Shown here: positions 35,509 through 47,171 of the stretch, piece by piece
Position numbering within the stretch: the first letter of the stretch is position 1
Layout: the number at the start of each line of letters is the position of its first letter
Assembly (NCBI GenBank): GCA_963682055.1
Contig: OY821747.1
Coordinates: 17,410,258 to 17,474,257, forward strand
Source of the DNA: Primula veris
Taxonomy: Eukaryota; Streptophyta; Magnoliopsida; Ericales; Primulaceae
Direction: 5' to 3'
Length of the DNA stretch: 64,000 nucleotides
Notes under the pieces: generated by a model
The model's input: the letters and a program-made list of their open reading frames with translations, nothing else
Databases searched by the model: none
Told to the model about the DNA's origin: nothing
Translations under genes and position numbers: made by a program

Positions 35509-35517
35509 GTGGTTTTT
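35509..35517. repeat. Right 9-bp target-site duplication of the Mutator-like element
   Basis: gtggttttt, identical to 32,231-32,239. Confidence 0.9.
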
Positions 35518-36773
35518 ACACACACGCGGATTGTAATAATTGGGTTTAACTGGTTTATCACTGTTTTTTTCTTCTTCTTTTTGTTATTCAGTTGTATTGT
35601 ATACAGTATAATAAGAAAAAATAAGTATAATTTTGCTCGGAATAAGATTTGGGTTGCAGTTTGCACACACACGAGTTGTAAGAATAGGGTTTTAACTGAG
35701 TTATGCCAGTTTTTATTTTTATTTTGTTATTAATTTGTATTGTACAATAATGAAAAAAAACAAAAATAAATTTGCTCGGAAAATTAATTGGGTTGCAAAC
35801 ACGAAAATGGCTTAATTATTAATTAAGTTTAGATTGCTTAATTAATAATTAAGCCATTGGAAAATTAATTGGGTTGCAAACACGAAAATGGCTTAATTAT
35901 TAATTAAGTTTAGAATGCTACCAACTAGATAGGGTTATTCATTTTTATTTGAGTTTTTATTGGATCGGAAGGGTTCTTTCATTTTCATTTTAATATTTTT
36001 ATTTTTTTTCCTTAATGAAAACGTTGTTTTGTAACTTTTATTTCTGCCATTATATATATTTAATTAAATTCTGTGAGTTTTACCATAAGAGTCTGTGTAT
36101 TCCACTTATACTAGGAGTCTGATGCACCATTTCCAGCACATACTCCATACACGAGTTGTAAGAATTGGGGTTAACTGAGTTATGACGATTTTTTTGTTTT
36201 GTTATTACAGTAAACTTCTCTGTATTGTTCTCTATAGGAATAAACTTTCTATAGTTATAAAAAAAATTGGTCTCAACTTGTAACAGGTAAATTAGACTTT
36301 TATTATAAATGCGAGAAAGTATGGGAAGATGTAGGAGATCACATAGAGTGATTAACTAGCCTTCTCCACACACACACACGAATTGCAATAATTGGGTTTA
36401 ACTGATTTTCTTTTGGTTATTAAGTTGTGTAAGCTAATTAAAAAAAATTGGCTCGATTTTTTTTTTGTGCAGTTTAATCAGCAGTGTTTGATGGCCTTCT
36501 TCCATTACTTGATTTTACTCTCGGTTTTGTTTTCCTAAAAAACAAAAACAAAAACACATGTTTTCCCGGAAAATAGAAAAAAAAAATGTTTTCTCAGAAA
36601 ATAGAGGTGGAAAATACTTTCCCGAAAATTACAGTTTTATGTCTGTTTCGCTAGTAAATCTGTTTTTCAAGAAAATATTTCAATGAATTGTAGGAAAATA
36701 ACTTCCTCTAAAATTATAAGAAAATATTTTCATGAATTAATCAATGTGTGACCGTATAACAAAAGGTAATTTA
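35518..36773. other. Repeat-rich intergenic DNA, no gene
   Basis: Four degenerate copies of a block with cacacacgagttgtaagaat and gggttaactgagttatg start near 35,518, 35,663, 36,146 and 36,370. From about 36,480 the sequence has gttttcc(c)ggaaaata motifs like decayed DNA-transposon ends, with related sequence again at about 37,265-37,395. Confidence 0.5.
35778..35914. repeat. 56-bp direct duplication enclosing a perfect 22-bp palindrome
   Basis: The 56 bp at 35,778-35,833 recur exactly at 35,859-35,914. Between and overlapping them, aatggcttaattattaatta(ag) at 35,806-35,827 is perfectly complementary to 35,837-35,858, with a 9-nt spacer. A strong hairpin is expected. Confidence 0.85.
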
Positions 36774-36955
36774 CACTACAAAATAATGCCTGATTTAGTG
36801 AGAGTTAAAAGATGTTATAAGTCTGTCATTAATTTAAAAATTTGTCACAAATTGACTAAACTGTCACAAAGCTGTTGCAAAAACCGTCGCTAATAAATTC
36901 GTAACAAAAAATACCGTCATTAATCCCGTCGCTATTTGGGTATTTTTTTGTAGGG
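36774..36955. mobile_element. CACTA-like MITE (182 bp)
   Basis: It starts CACTACAAAATAATGCC and ends in the inverted form gggtatttttttgtaggg, flanked by TTA on both sides (36,771-36,773 and 36,956-36,958). CACTACAA ends plus a 3-bp TSD define CACTA/En-Spm elements. Inside are subterminal repeats such as accgtcgctaat and cccgtcgct. No ORF. Confidence 0.7.
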
Positions 36956-37418
36956 TTAGTGAATAAAACATTCATATTTTAAGTTAACTGATAGTTAAAT
37001 GATTATTTATAAGTTAAACAAAATTATAATTTAAACTTGCGTGTAACTTTTAAGTTGGAACCAACTTTTTTTATTCATAAATTAAAACAAGTTAAGAAAT
37101 AATGTAAAGTCTTAGTTTAATAAGTATAAAGAAAAATTAATTAATAATTAAGAAGTAACTTATAACATATAGAATAATTTGGACTAGCAAATTTGTAATG
37201 AGTTAAAGTAAATTGTGAGTGGGAATTAAATTGCAAAATATTAATAATTTTTTATAATAAATATATCCAGGGAAATTTTCCGTAAAAGTCTTAATACAGC
37301 TCCCAAACAATCAGATCAGAAAAAAAATGAGAAAACAAAAAATTTCTAGGAAAATAAATTTCCATAAAATCTGTTTTCCGGTGAAACAAACAAAGCCTAA
37401 TCATTAAAGCAAAAATTG
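36956..37418. other. AT-rich intergenic DNA
   Basis: No gene. The last part (37,265-37,395) resembles the gttttccgg-rich sequence near 36,550 in inverse sense, so the CACTA MITE may have landed inside an older element. Confidence 0.4.
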
Positions 37419-38237
37419 TTGTTTGGTTGCATTATGAAAACCTTACTTTTATGAAAAGCTTAAAATGTTACTACTTATAAAAAGAAAAGAAATTTATGGG
37501 CATTGTAGCTCTGCTCTCGCAATTGTCATCGCTATCCTTCTTCGGCTCTTTATAATCAATAATCATGAAAGTTTTTATGAGAAATTTTTCGCTAGGGGTA
37601 AATCTCCACGCAACGTAGAGGAGACGTTTAAACAAGTTCATTCGTAATTTTATTGGAATGTTCGGAGTGTTGAAAACCTGATTAAGAATTTTTAGAGATA
37701 TGCTTTCTTACGATTTTTGAAAACATATGTGTGATTTGAACTTTTACGGCTTTACAGAACTTTATTGATGTAATGAGAAATTGATATTTAGAAGAATACT
37801 AAGATAACTCTCGAGAAGCAGGTGTTGTCTTACGTGATGATGACTATATGATGAAATTTCGTTCAAAATGAAACTCGTTATGAAATTTGTAGAAATTAAA
37901 GTGAGGAATTGTATGCGGAGGCATAAATGTTGTAGCTACATTATGTTTGTATACTCATTGTATAATCAGATTAACGATTGTATATTTTATTTTTCTTATA
38001 AAACCTTTTATTTTATTTTTCTAATTAATGATATAGTAGGATTCCTTTAATTGGAACAAAATAATCATGTTAATTTTAAAAGTACAAATATTTTACAAAG
38101 CAATTTTTCAACTAAAAAATATACTTTTATAGTGTTCACAAAATAAAATATACCTACTTAAAAAAGTAATTAGAAAATAAATACTTTTCTAACACTCTAA
38201 AAAAAATATTTTTTTAATTAAAAGTGCGACCAAACAA
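37419..38237. mobile_element. Possible non-autonomous DNA transposon (~819 bp)
   Basis: The ends ttgtttggttgca (37,419) and tgcgaccaaacaa (38,225-38,237) are inverted copies with one mismatch. The internal segment 37,925-38,170 is homologous to intron 2 of the receptor gene. No TSD identified and no transposase. Confidence 0.4.
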
Positions 38238-39861
38238 GGCACATTTTAAATTTTTTACTTATAAGCGAGGATGCACGGACACGAGTTCGCATGCCCGACA
38301 TGACATGATACGGGCATGCAAAAATGGTAAATTTTAAAATTTAGGATACGGCTCGACAAGGACACGGCCATTAATAAAGTATATAATTATATTTTTCATG
38401 AAAATGACATATTTTCCTTTTTAAGCAAACCATAATAATTTGTTATATATATGAAATAGTTTTTTTTATGAAGTTAAAAATCGTTGTACTGCAATAATAT
38501 AGGATGCAAATTCTATATAGTATCATTTTGATCTAAATGTTATTAAATATGTCAATAAATATTTATTTTAAACCTACATTTATATAGAGAACTTTAAATG
38601 GTTCTCTTGTTTAAAAAAATTCAAATTTAACTCAATTTTTGAGCTAATTGTGTCATGTTATCGTTAAACTGTGTCTGAAATGCATGTTCAAGTGGTTAAA
38701 AGAAAATTCAACACACCAATATGTCGTGTCAGACATATGATGTGATTGTGTATTGTGTGCAAATATTGTACTAGAAACTAAAACTCTTTCGTATTTGATT
38801 TTGTTGAACATTGTGATCACTTAGGCTATGTTTCTTTTGCTATAAAATGAGTATAAACATTTAATGTGTAAAATAGATTTTACGGGTGATTGTTTATCGT
38901 AAACTTTTTTTTAATTTTTTTTTTCCACATATCAAGGAAAATTGGAGGAAACGATTTCACCGTAAATATAGTTGAAACAGTTTATGAAGGCTCTTTCTAA
39001 ATATATATTCTTTCTAATACTAGCATAGAAACTATATTTAACTATAAGTCTACTCTTTGAAAACTATTTAAGAATTAGTCCAATTCCACACAATTAACCA
39101 ATAAAAAAATAGGAAAAATTCTAAAAAATAAGAAATAATGGAAAAAAAATCATGAAAAATATAAAAATTCCTAAAACTCTGAAAAGATGAAAAGAACTAT
39201 TAAAAAAGTCAATATTATTTTACATATATATCTATATTATTGAAAATAATTTATAATCAACGTTTTATCTTATATACTTCTAATTTTACGAGTCTAATGT
39301 TGAAAATGTATAATCTATTACAAGTGACGTATATAAAAGAAAATATGTGTGTAGTATAAGTTTCTTACGCATGTTGAAACTTTTACCAAACAAAGATTAA
39401 TTTATAAAAAAAAATACTTGAGTTTGTATAAAATTTTAGCTGGATTTTTTTTATACACCATCGTTTGTAAATGAAAGTCAAACAAAAGTTTTCAGTTTGA
39501 ATAAAGCTTTCCCATGAATTGGCACTCGTTTTATTGCAAGTATAAGAGTTAAAAATATACTTTTTACCAATCATTTGGTCCTATCTCTGTTAAAGTAATT
39601 TCCAGTAATTTGTAATAAAACAATTAAAAAGTATTGGGCTTTGTCTAAATTCGATTGGGAATATCAGATGAAAGTGTGACAATTTTGAAAAATAGTGGAA
39701 AAGTATATGTTCAGGAATTAGACATTTAAACCATACACTTACTAATTCATTGTAAGTGCGTCAAACATCCATCAGCAATCTTATAAATGTATTATTGAAA
39801 TTTTCGTCAATCATGTTTGAATATTTTGAAATAGGTGTTTCATGCCATATTATGTCTAACT
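38238..39861. other. AT-rich repeat DNA, no gene
   Basis: A segment starting near 38,270 (gatgcacggacacgag...gatacgggcatgc...ggacacggcc) resembles the left end of the repeat at 28,850 in receptor intron 3 and may end near 38,780. The rest is featureless AT-rich sequence. Confidence 0.4.
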
Positions 39862-40235
39862 TTTTATAGCAAAACACACAAAATGTCACACTTTTATAAC
39901 GTAATACCCAAAAAGTCATATACAAGATGAGCTTCTCCAAAAAGTCACAATTTTAGCTAATATAAATAAATTCTTAATTCTAATTTTTAGCGCACCCTTA
40001 TTATAACCGCTAGATCAAATAACAAGTACAATTTTTTCTCTCTCCTCCAATCTCTTTCTCTCTCTCACCTCTGATCTCTCTCTCTCCTTCCCCATCTCAG
40101 ACGAGATCGACTCTAGACCTCCGGCAGGCGACACCGGAGGTGAATCTCGTCGGTGGCGGTGGATGACGGTGGGGGATTTCACCAGAAAAACAACGACGGA
40201 TTGGCAACCTATGTTTTTCGTTGACCACTGCTATA

Positions 40236-40267
<32 letters not shown>

Positions 40268-40719
40268 CTATTTCAAAGTTAGGTTCTATGTAGATAACGA
40301 GTTCATCCGTCGATCTCCGGTAGGTGACGCGAGAGGATAAAAAGGGACTGGTGGCAGTGGTTTGGACTGAGTTGTCTGAGACGGTTCAACAGTGCGGCGG
40401 AGCTGCTAAGGCAGTGCGTGAAAAAGGATGATTTGATTTATGTGTATATGTGTATATATATTTACACATGTGTTTACCTAATGGTTTAATAATGTTGGGC
40501 ACTTTTGGTTTTTAGTTTATTGTGTTTATTGGTTTACCAATTTTTTTTTTTTTAAAAAGTCGTGTAATGAAATTTGGGGTTTTTCGTTTTTAGCCCTAAA
40601 AATCATGATTTGGCTTGACGGATTTTTGAATGAATACTTTTTATATTTGTTTGGATGTAACTTTTTACTTTTGGTTTTGGATTTTTTTTGTGGATTTTTT
40701 TTTTTAATTTTTATATTTT

Positions 40720-41541
40720 TTTGACTTTTTTATACACTTTTTATATACACTTATGCAATTATATTGACATTTTATGCACCCGTATGCACTTTTATTGACA
40801 TTTTTATACACTTTTTATGCACCCTTATGCAATTATATTGACATTTTATGCATCCATATGCACTTTTATTGACTTTTTATGCACCTTTATGCACTCGTAT
40901 CCATTTTTTTTTGCAATTTTATACATTATAAATTTTTTAGCACCCGTATGCAATTTTATTGACATTTTATGCACTCTTATGCAATTTTATTCATCTTTTA
41001 TTCATTCGTATCTACTCTTTTGCACTCGTATCTACTCTTTTACACGTTTATGCACATTTTATGCACCGTATGCAATTTTATTGATATTTTATATATCTTT
41101 TATGCACTTGTATGTACTTTTATTGACATTTTATGCACCTTTATACACCCGTATTCACTTATGTAATTTTCTGCACCTTTTATGCACTTTTTATGTACAT
41201 GTATGCAATTTTTTTGACTTTTTATGCACTTTTTATGTACCTGTATGCAATTTTTTTGACTTTTTATGCACCCTTATGCTCTTTTATTGACCTCTTATGC
41301 ACTTTTTATGCACTCGTATCCATTTTTTTGCACTTTTATGCACTTTTTATGCACCCGTATGTAATTTTATTGACATTTTATGCATATTTTATGCACTTAT
41401 ATGCACTTTTATTGATCTTTTATGCACCTTTTATACACTCATATACAATTTTATGAACCTTTTATACACTTTTTATGCACCTGTATGCATGTTTTATGCA
41501 CCCATATACATGTTTTATGCATTTTTATTGACCCGTATGTC
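40720..41541 (+). repeat. ~42-bp minisatellite (first block)
   Basis: Units built from tttattgacattttatgca and ccgtatgcaatttt repeat for about 800 bp. The period is near 42 nt (14 codons), so open frames with Cys/Phe/Tyr-rich repeats such as LLCTFYAPVCNFID appear in more than one frame. They are by-products of the repeat. Confidence 0.8.
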
Positions 41542-42462
41542 GGCTTGGCAAATGGATCGAATCCACTAAGATCCGATCAAAACTAAAATTTTGAAGATCC
41601 GATCCGAATCGGATCCGAATGATCCAACCCGGAGTTTGACCTGAATCACTTTTTTTTTTGTGTGAAATGCCTACAAAGATGGGTAGGATTTAGGAATTAG
41701 TAAATAAAAAGATCTTTAGTATTTATTATGAAAGAAGATGTTCTATAAGAATAATTAGTAATTATGTAAAAATTAAGTCACAATATTAAATGTGAGGTTT
41801 TTTTTTGGTAAGTATCTATTAAAAGTGAGATAGTTGGAAGTAATTAATTGAGTTACTATATATGATTATTGAACTTTAAAAGTTATATGGAAGGTAATAC
41901 GAATAACAAACTACTTTTAGAGTTATATGACAAGTACTACGACGAATAAGCATAAATATCGCCACTAAATTATACTATTTTGTATTTAATCGCAATTACT
42001 TCTATAACAATATATCTTTTTTGGTAATTATCAAATCATCGATGAGTTAATAAATGATAATTATCAAATCATATTTTTTTGATCATGAGTCAAAAATAAT
42101 TTTTGATTAGGTTATTAAATGATAGTATACAAATATTTTTGATAATTAGTTATAATGATAGATATTTGATTGCGTTTATAAATGACAATAATCAAATCAC
42201 ATATTTTTGGTAATTAACCATAAATAAATTTTTGGTTCATTTTGTGTATAGCATTTTATTTCAAAATGTACCCAACATAGACTATAGTAGAAAGCCCAAC
42301 TAAAGCTCAAACCATAAAAAACATATATGCTAGGATCTTGACCAAACCAATGGAGTGTTGATATCAAGATCCGATCCGATCAGGATCCGAAACTTTGGAT
42401 CAGGATCAGATCCAAATGGATCAGATCGGATCTTTCACATTTCAGATCCATTTGCCATCCCC
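41542..42462. mobile_element. hAT-like non-autonomous insertion within the minisatellite
   Basis: Left end ggcttggcaaatggatc and right end gatccatttgccatccc are inverted copies with two mismatches, and both ends are rich in gatccgatc. The insertion splits the minisatellite, which resumes at catatgcactttt. The flanks cgtatgtc and catatgca share five of eight bases, so an 8-bp TSD is possible but decayed. Confidence 0.5.
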
Positions 42463-42559
42463 ATATGCACTTTTAATGCATTTTCTATTAACATGTATAA
42501 TTTTCTTTTCTTGATTTTATTTATTTATTTCGGGTTTTTTTGATTTTTTTGGGGTGAAT

Positions 42560-43180
42560 TTTTAAATATTTTGACCTTTTTATGCACCAGTATGCAATTT
42601 TATTGACCTTTTATGCACTTTTATGCACTCATATGCAATTTATTCACTTTTATGCACCTATAATGCACTTGTATGTAATTTTATTGACCTTTTATGCGTA
42701 TGCACTTTTATGCACTTTGTATGCACCCGTATATACGTTTTATGCACTTTTTATTAACCCGTATGCACTTTCTATTGACCAATATGTTTTTTTCTCTTGA
42801 TTTTATTTATTTAGGGTTTTTACGATTTTTTGATTTTTTGATTTTTTTTTTGTGAATTATATATTTTTTGACATTTTTATCCACTTTTTATGCACCCCAT
42901 ATGCAATTTTATTGACCCGTATGCACTATTTATGCACACGTATGCACTTTAATTTACCTTTAATGCACCCTTATACAATTTTATGCAATTTTTATACCAT
43001 TTTTATGCAATCGTATGCTCTTATATTAACTTTTTATGCAATCGTATGCTCTTTTATTAACTTTTTATGCACATTTTATGCATTCGTATGCATTTTTATT
43101 GACTTTTTATGTACCTTTTATGCATCCGTATGCACTTTTTATCTACCGTTTATGCACCATTTTATGTACCAGTATATTTT
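42560..43180 (+). repeat. ~42-bp minisatellite (second block)
   Basis: Same unit family as 40,720-41,541, continuing after the hAT-like insertion. Spurious repeat ORFs are again present. Confidence 0.75.
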
Positions 43181-44393
43181 ATTTTATTTTTGATTTTCTT
43201 TGTGAATTTTTATATTTTTTTGTGGATAAACTATTATTTTTTTTTGTGAAAAATCAATTTTTTTTTAAATCTTTTTGTTTTTGTGAAACTATTTTTTTGT
43301 GAAAAACTATTTTTTTTAAAGAAAAAATAGTGAGTTTTTATTTATTTATTAATTTTTATGCATTTTTTGTAATTATGAAAATATTGTTCTTTTTTTCATA
43401 TATATATATTTATATTTTAATAGAAAGAAATAATAATTTCTAGGTTGGTATAATGGCAATTTTGTAAATTGGTTGAATTTTAAAAAAATATGACTTATTG
43501 GGGATGTAAACATTGAGGTGTGATTTATTGGGTATAAAATATCAAAAATGTGACTAATAAGTAATTTACCCATATAAATAGGAACTTGGTTAATACAGGC
43601 AAAATAGTCCCCAATAGGATGCAAATGATAAATTTATCAATAGAGTTTTAACTTCAAACTCGTAGCATGTAATCACTTATACCATGTAAATAGCTAATAA
43701 ATTCTTATTATGTTTCTTAAAAAATAGTAAAATAAAGCATGTTCACTTCCATCTCAAGCCGAACCTAGTACATCTGTTTCAAATACTTCAGATTTTATTC
43801 CACATTCTAATTCTCCGACTCGTCACTCTACTCGTCCTAAACAACCTCCGGATGGCAAAAAGACTACGTAATGTCATCCCATGCCAATCACTTTACCTCG
43901 GATCAAGTCCTTCATTCTTTCTCATTATCTTACATATTATCGTATTTCTTCCATACATCTTTCTTTTTTAGCTAACATTACAGGTCATACTAAGCCCAAA
44001 TCATATGCTCAAGCTATTCTTAACCCTCATTGGCAACACGTAATGGATTAAGAGTTAGCGCATTACAACAAAATAACAAATGAAGTTAAGTCCCTCGACG
44101 TAGACATAAACCAACTAGTTGCGAATGGGTATAAAGATCAAATATAAATTTGATGGTACTATTGAACTCTACAAGGCCCGTTTTGTTGCTAAAGGCTACA
44201 ATCAATTTGTGGATATCAACTATTAGGAAACATTTTCTCCTATAACCAAACTTACCACACTTCGTTGTCTTCTTACGGTTATATCTGCCCGTAATTGTTT
44301 TACTCATCACTAGATGTGCAAAATGCCTTCTTCATGGCGTCACATGAAACGATATACATGGATCTGTCACTCGGCCACTGTCGTGTAACACCA

Positions 44394-45213
44394 TGGAATT
44401 AATGTGAAGAGAGGATGGTGAAAGTGATATATGTGTAATTGGAGGACCAATTCCAAATTACTTGTTAGCAAGTGAGTGGCACAAGTCTGGATTGTTATTA
44501 TTGGGCTTTTATCTTTCTTGGCCCAAATGAAAATGACCAAGTGCACTTCGCATTTCCATTATGTTAATTTGTTACTAGTAAATAGTTGTAACAAGAAAAG
44601 CAATTAGTTTGTTACGTAGTATCAATTAGTTACGATACATACACTCGTGTGTATCTTACTATTCCAGTCTCTCTCTATGAACACTGAGAAATGAGTTGTA
44701 AAACCATTCTGAAAATAAATAAAAGTTCATTAAACTTGGAGAGTTTTTTTCCTCTCTCGAATTTGAGAAATATTATCAGAATCACATTTATATACTTATA
44801 CATACATATATAAATACAAATACCGAATTATACATGTGTTCACTTTATAATTGGTATCAGAGCCGACACCACAATACAACGCGTGCGTCACGCAGTGCAC
44901 CAAAATGGTGATGTCAGGATTGCAGTGTTCGACAGAGGCTAGTCTGGTAGTGCAAAGCCCGCCCACATGACGCAAAATGGGCGACGTCTGGATTGCAGTG
45001 TTCGACCGGGAATAGAGATTAGCTCAAAGTCTGCCTGCGTGGTTGCAAGTTGCGGAGCATGGTGGATGATAACGATTCTAAGAATAGTGTAGTGTAAGCT
45101 ACATTATACCACATTGGTAGTGTAAGTTATGTTTGTATTGTATATAACTCTATAAAAACCCTCACTTTTACAACCGGTTTTATATGATGAGTTCTGCCTA
45201 TGTGGTTGTTAAA
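44394..45213 (+). mobile_element. Nested LTR plus primer-binding site and leader of another retroelement
   Basis: This ~820 bp interrupts the RT frame of the surrounding copia remnant. It begins TGTAACACC at 44,394. An LTR may end at ...gttca (44,842). TGGTATCAGAGCC, complementary to the initiator Met tRNA, follows at 44,852. The leader has two near-copies of gattgcagtgttcgac. No coding region follows, so only a 5' fragment is present. Confidence 0.6.
44852..44864 (+). promoter_or_regulatory. Retroelement primer-binding site (Met-tRNAi)
   Basis: TGGTATCAGAGCC matches the standard plant copia primer-binding site complementary to the 3' end of initiator Met tRNA. Confidence 0.85.
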
Positions 45214-46324
45214 CGCCGAGCAGGAAATAATATACTGTGTTGGCTAAACAAGTCTCCTTACGGGCTCAATTAACAAATACCTCTTCTCAAGCATAATTAT
45301 AGAAGCTGGTTATCAACAATAAAAGATGAGTATTCTCTATTTACAAAGACTCAAGGTACTTCGCTTACAATCGTTCTCATTTACGTTGACAATATTCTTC
45401 TCACAGGAGATAATCTCCAAGAAATCGGAAGTCTTAAAAATTTCTTCTCACCCATTTCCGTATCAAAGATCTTGGAGTTTTAAAATATTTTTTGGGTATT
45501 GAATTTTCTCGATTAAAAAAAGGGATCTTCATAAAAATATGCAATAGACATTCTGCAAAATTCTGGAATTATAGGTTTACTCTTAGATAAGTTTCCGATG
45601 GAACAAAATTTGAAGCTCACTCCTACAGATGGGATGTTGTTAGATGATCCAACTAAGTACAGAAGATTAATTGGGAGATTAATTTATCTCACAGTCACAA
45701 GGCCTGACATAGTCTATTCCGTTCAGACATCATTTTTTACATGAGCCTCGGAAACCTCACTGGGATGCTGCAAAACGAATCCTTAAATACATCAAAGGAA
45801 CCCAAGTCAAGGTTTATTATTACCTTCCACTAGCAACCTTTCACTTCAAGCTTTTTGCGATTCCGACTGGGGAGGTTGTAGTGCCACACGAAGATCGTTT
45901 TTTTTTTTTTTTTTTTGCGAATTATCTTATTTCATGTAAATCGAAGAAACAACCCACTGTATCTAGATCCTTGGCAGAGGCCGAATATAGGGCCATGGCC
46001 AACACGTGTTTGGAGCTCACCTGGTTGCGTTATATATTACAAGATTTAAGAGTTTCACAAAGAACTCCAACACCATTATTTTGTGACAATCAAGCAGTTT
46101 TGTACATTGCAGCATATCCCATATTTCAAGAGCGGACAAAATACATTGAAATAGATTGCTAAATAGTTCGAGAAAAATTACAAGCTATAATGATAAAATC
46201 TTCCTATGTATCTACACACCTCATTTGGCTGATATATTCACAAAGGCTTTAGGAAAAGATCAATTTGTCGCGTTGCCTAACAAGTTGGGACATCATGACA
46301 TTCACTCTCCAACTTGAGTGGAAG

Positions 46325-46545
46325 TATTAAGAATATTCTTGCATATATGTAATTGATTTTAGTAACTTGACTTTCCTACATTAACATAAGTCAGATCCCA
46401 CCAATTTGGGGATTACGTTTAGTTAGCCTTAGAATTGGTTGTCATTGATTCTTGTACATCTCTATGTATTTCATCCTCTGTACCATTGTAACATACACAT
46501 TATCATTTAAAGCGATTCCTTTTATTCATCTCTAGACACTTCATT
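46325..46545 (+). repeat. Probable 3' LTR remnant of the decayed copia element
   Basis: After the polyprotein tail comes the purine-rich gagtggaag and then tattaagaatattc, which looks like the copia LTR start tgttaagaatattc with one change. The right end is not clear and is placed near tagacacttca. Confidence 0.45.
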
Positions 46546-46796
46546 TTCTTTACTCTTTCTCTTAGGAGGAGCTAAGTGGAGGACAACCCCATAATTATAA
46601 AGAATTAAATGTGATTGTATAAATGCACTACGATTTGTTTAAAATACACCCCATAGACTTTTATGCTTGTTTATATTTTAAATGTGAATTCCATACCTCA
46701 TTTACAGTTCCTGCAGGTTTCACCACGGCTCTTTTTGTCTTAATATATATATACCCCCTCAATCCCCTGTCTACTCACACTCACTAATACGCCATA
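46546..46796 (+). promoter_or_regulatory. Remnant promoter of the 11S globulin pseudogene
   Basis: A TATA-like tatatatatataccccctc (46,743 onward) lies about 50 bp before the former start codon. Nothing else is recognised in this stretch. Confidence 0.4.
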
Positions 46797-47075
46797 ATAG
46801 CTAGGCTACAATTTCTGAGCATATGGCTATGTTTACTTTTTTCGCTGCATTGCTGTTTAGGGCAACAATACCAGCAAAACGTGTGCCAGATTGAGAGGTT
46901 GAACGCGCAGGAGCCTCAGTTCAGGATCGAAGCTGAGGCTGGAGTGACGGAGTTCTGGAACTACAGCGACCAGCGGTTCCAGTACGCAGGTGTGGCAGCC
47001 TAGCTAGCGTGCCATTATCCAACCCAGAGGCCTACCAATTAATGCTCCCATACTTATTCACATTCTTCAAGGTCC
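46797..47075 (+). pseudogene. 11S globulin (legumin-type seed storage protein) pseudogene, 5' end only
   Basis: One frame reads from ATA-GCT-AGG at 46,797 through a hydrophobic signal-like segment ([17 protein letters not shown]) into [38 protein letters not shown] and QYAGVAA, then a TAG at 47,001. This is the N-terminus of the acidic chain of 11S globulins, with the cysteine used in disulphide bonding and the conserved EAG(V)TE.W block. The initiating ATG appears to have become ATA. After the stop, another frame continues with IIQPRGL and NAPILIHILQG, the next part of the cupin fold, so a small deletion and frameshift lie near 47,005-47,025. Homology stops near 47,075. The remainder, about 90 percent of the gene, is absent here. 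Confidence 0.8.
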
Positions 47076-47171
47076 ACCTTGTTTAGCCTTAGTTAAATAC
47101 GTATCTACCTTTATATGTTACTCCAAAGCGCATGTTATTAAACCATGTTATTGAATACATGTTATTAAACC

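Larger units (their letters stand above)
39862..43570. mobile_element. Probable Mutator-like element carrying a minisatellite
   Basis: The left end (acaaaatgtcacacttttataacgtaatacccaaaaagtcat, in short blocks) is imperfectly repeated in inverse sense at about 43,490-43,560 (atgacttattgggg, gtgatttattgggtataaaat, aaaatgtgact). A CT-rich leader-like stretch and a GC-rich patch (about 40,020-40,210, ctccggcaggcgacaccgg...) could be captured gene sequence. The middle is a minisatellite interrupted by another element. No transposase and no secure TSD. Confidence 0.4.
43745..46324 (+). pseudogene. Decayed Ty1/copia polyprotein (integrase C-terminus, RT, RNase H)
   Basis: Fragments in order, with many stops and frameshifts: a SPTRHSTRPKQPP-like integrase tail (about 43,780), HTKPKSYAQAILNPHWQHVMD (about 43,985-44,050), the RT start YKARFVAKGYNQF and ETFSPITKLTTLR (about 44,170-44,280), and NAFFMAS...YMDLSLGHC (to 44,393). 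After a nested insertion RT resumes as AGNNILCWLNKSPYGL, then ILIYVDNILLTGD (the YVDD motif, changed to YVDN), PTKYRRLIGRLIYLT and DIVYS. RNase H at 45,915-46,162 has KSKKQPTVSRSLAEAEYRAM and the end motif QERTKYIEIDC. The tail YVSTHL...FTKAL follows. It is dead, for example through a T-run frameshift near 45,900. The YMDLSLGHC|RAGNN join shows the insertion site exactly. Confidence 0.85.

Noticed and set aside
40817..41569. Several overlapping Cys/Phe/Tyr-rich ORFs
   Set aside because: All are read from the 42-bp minisatellite in different frames.
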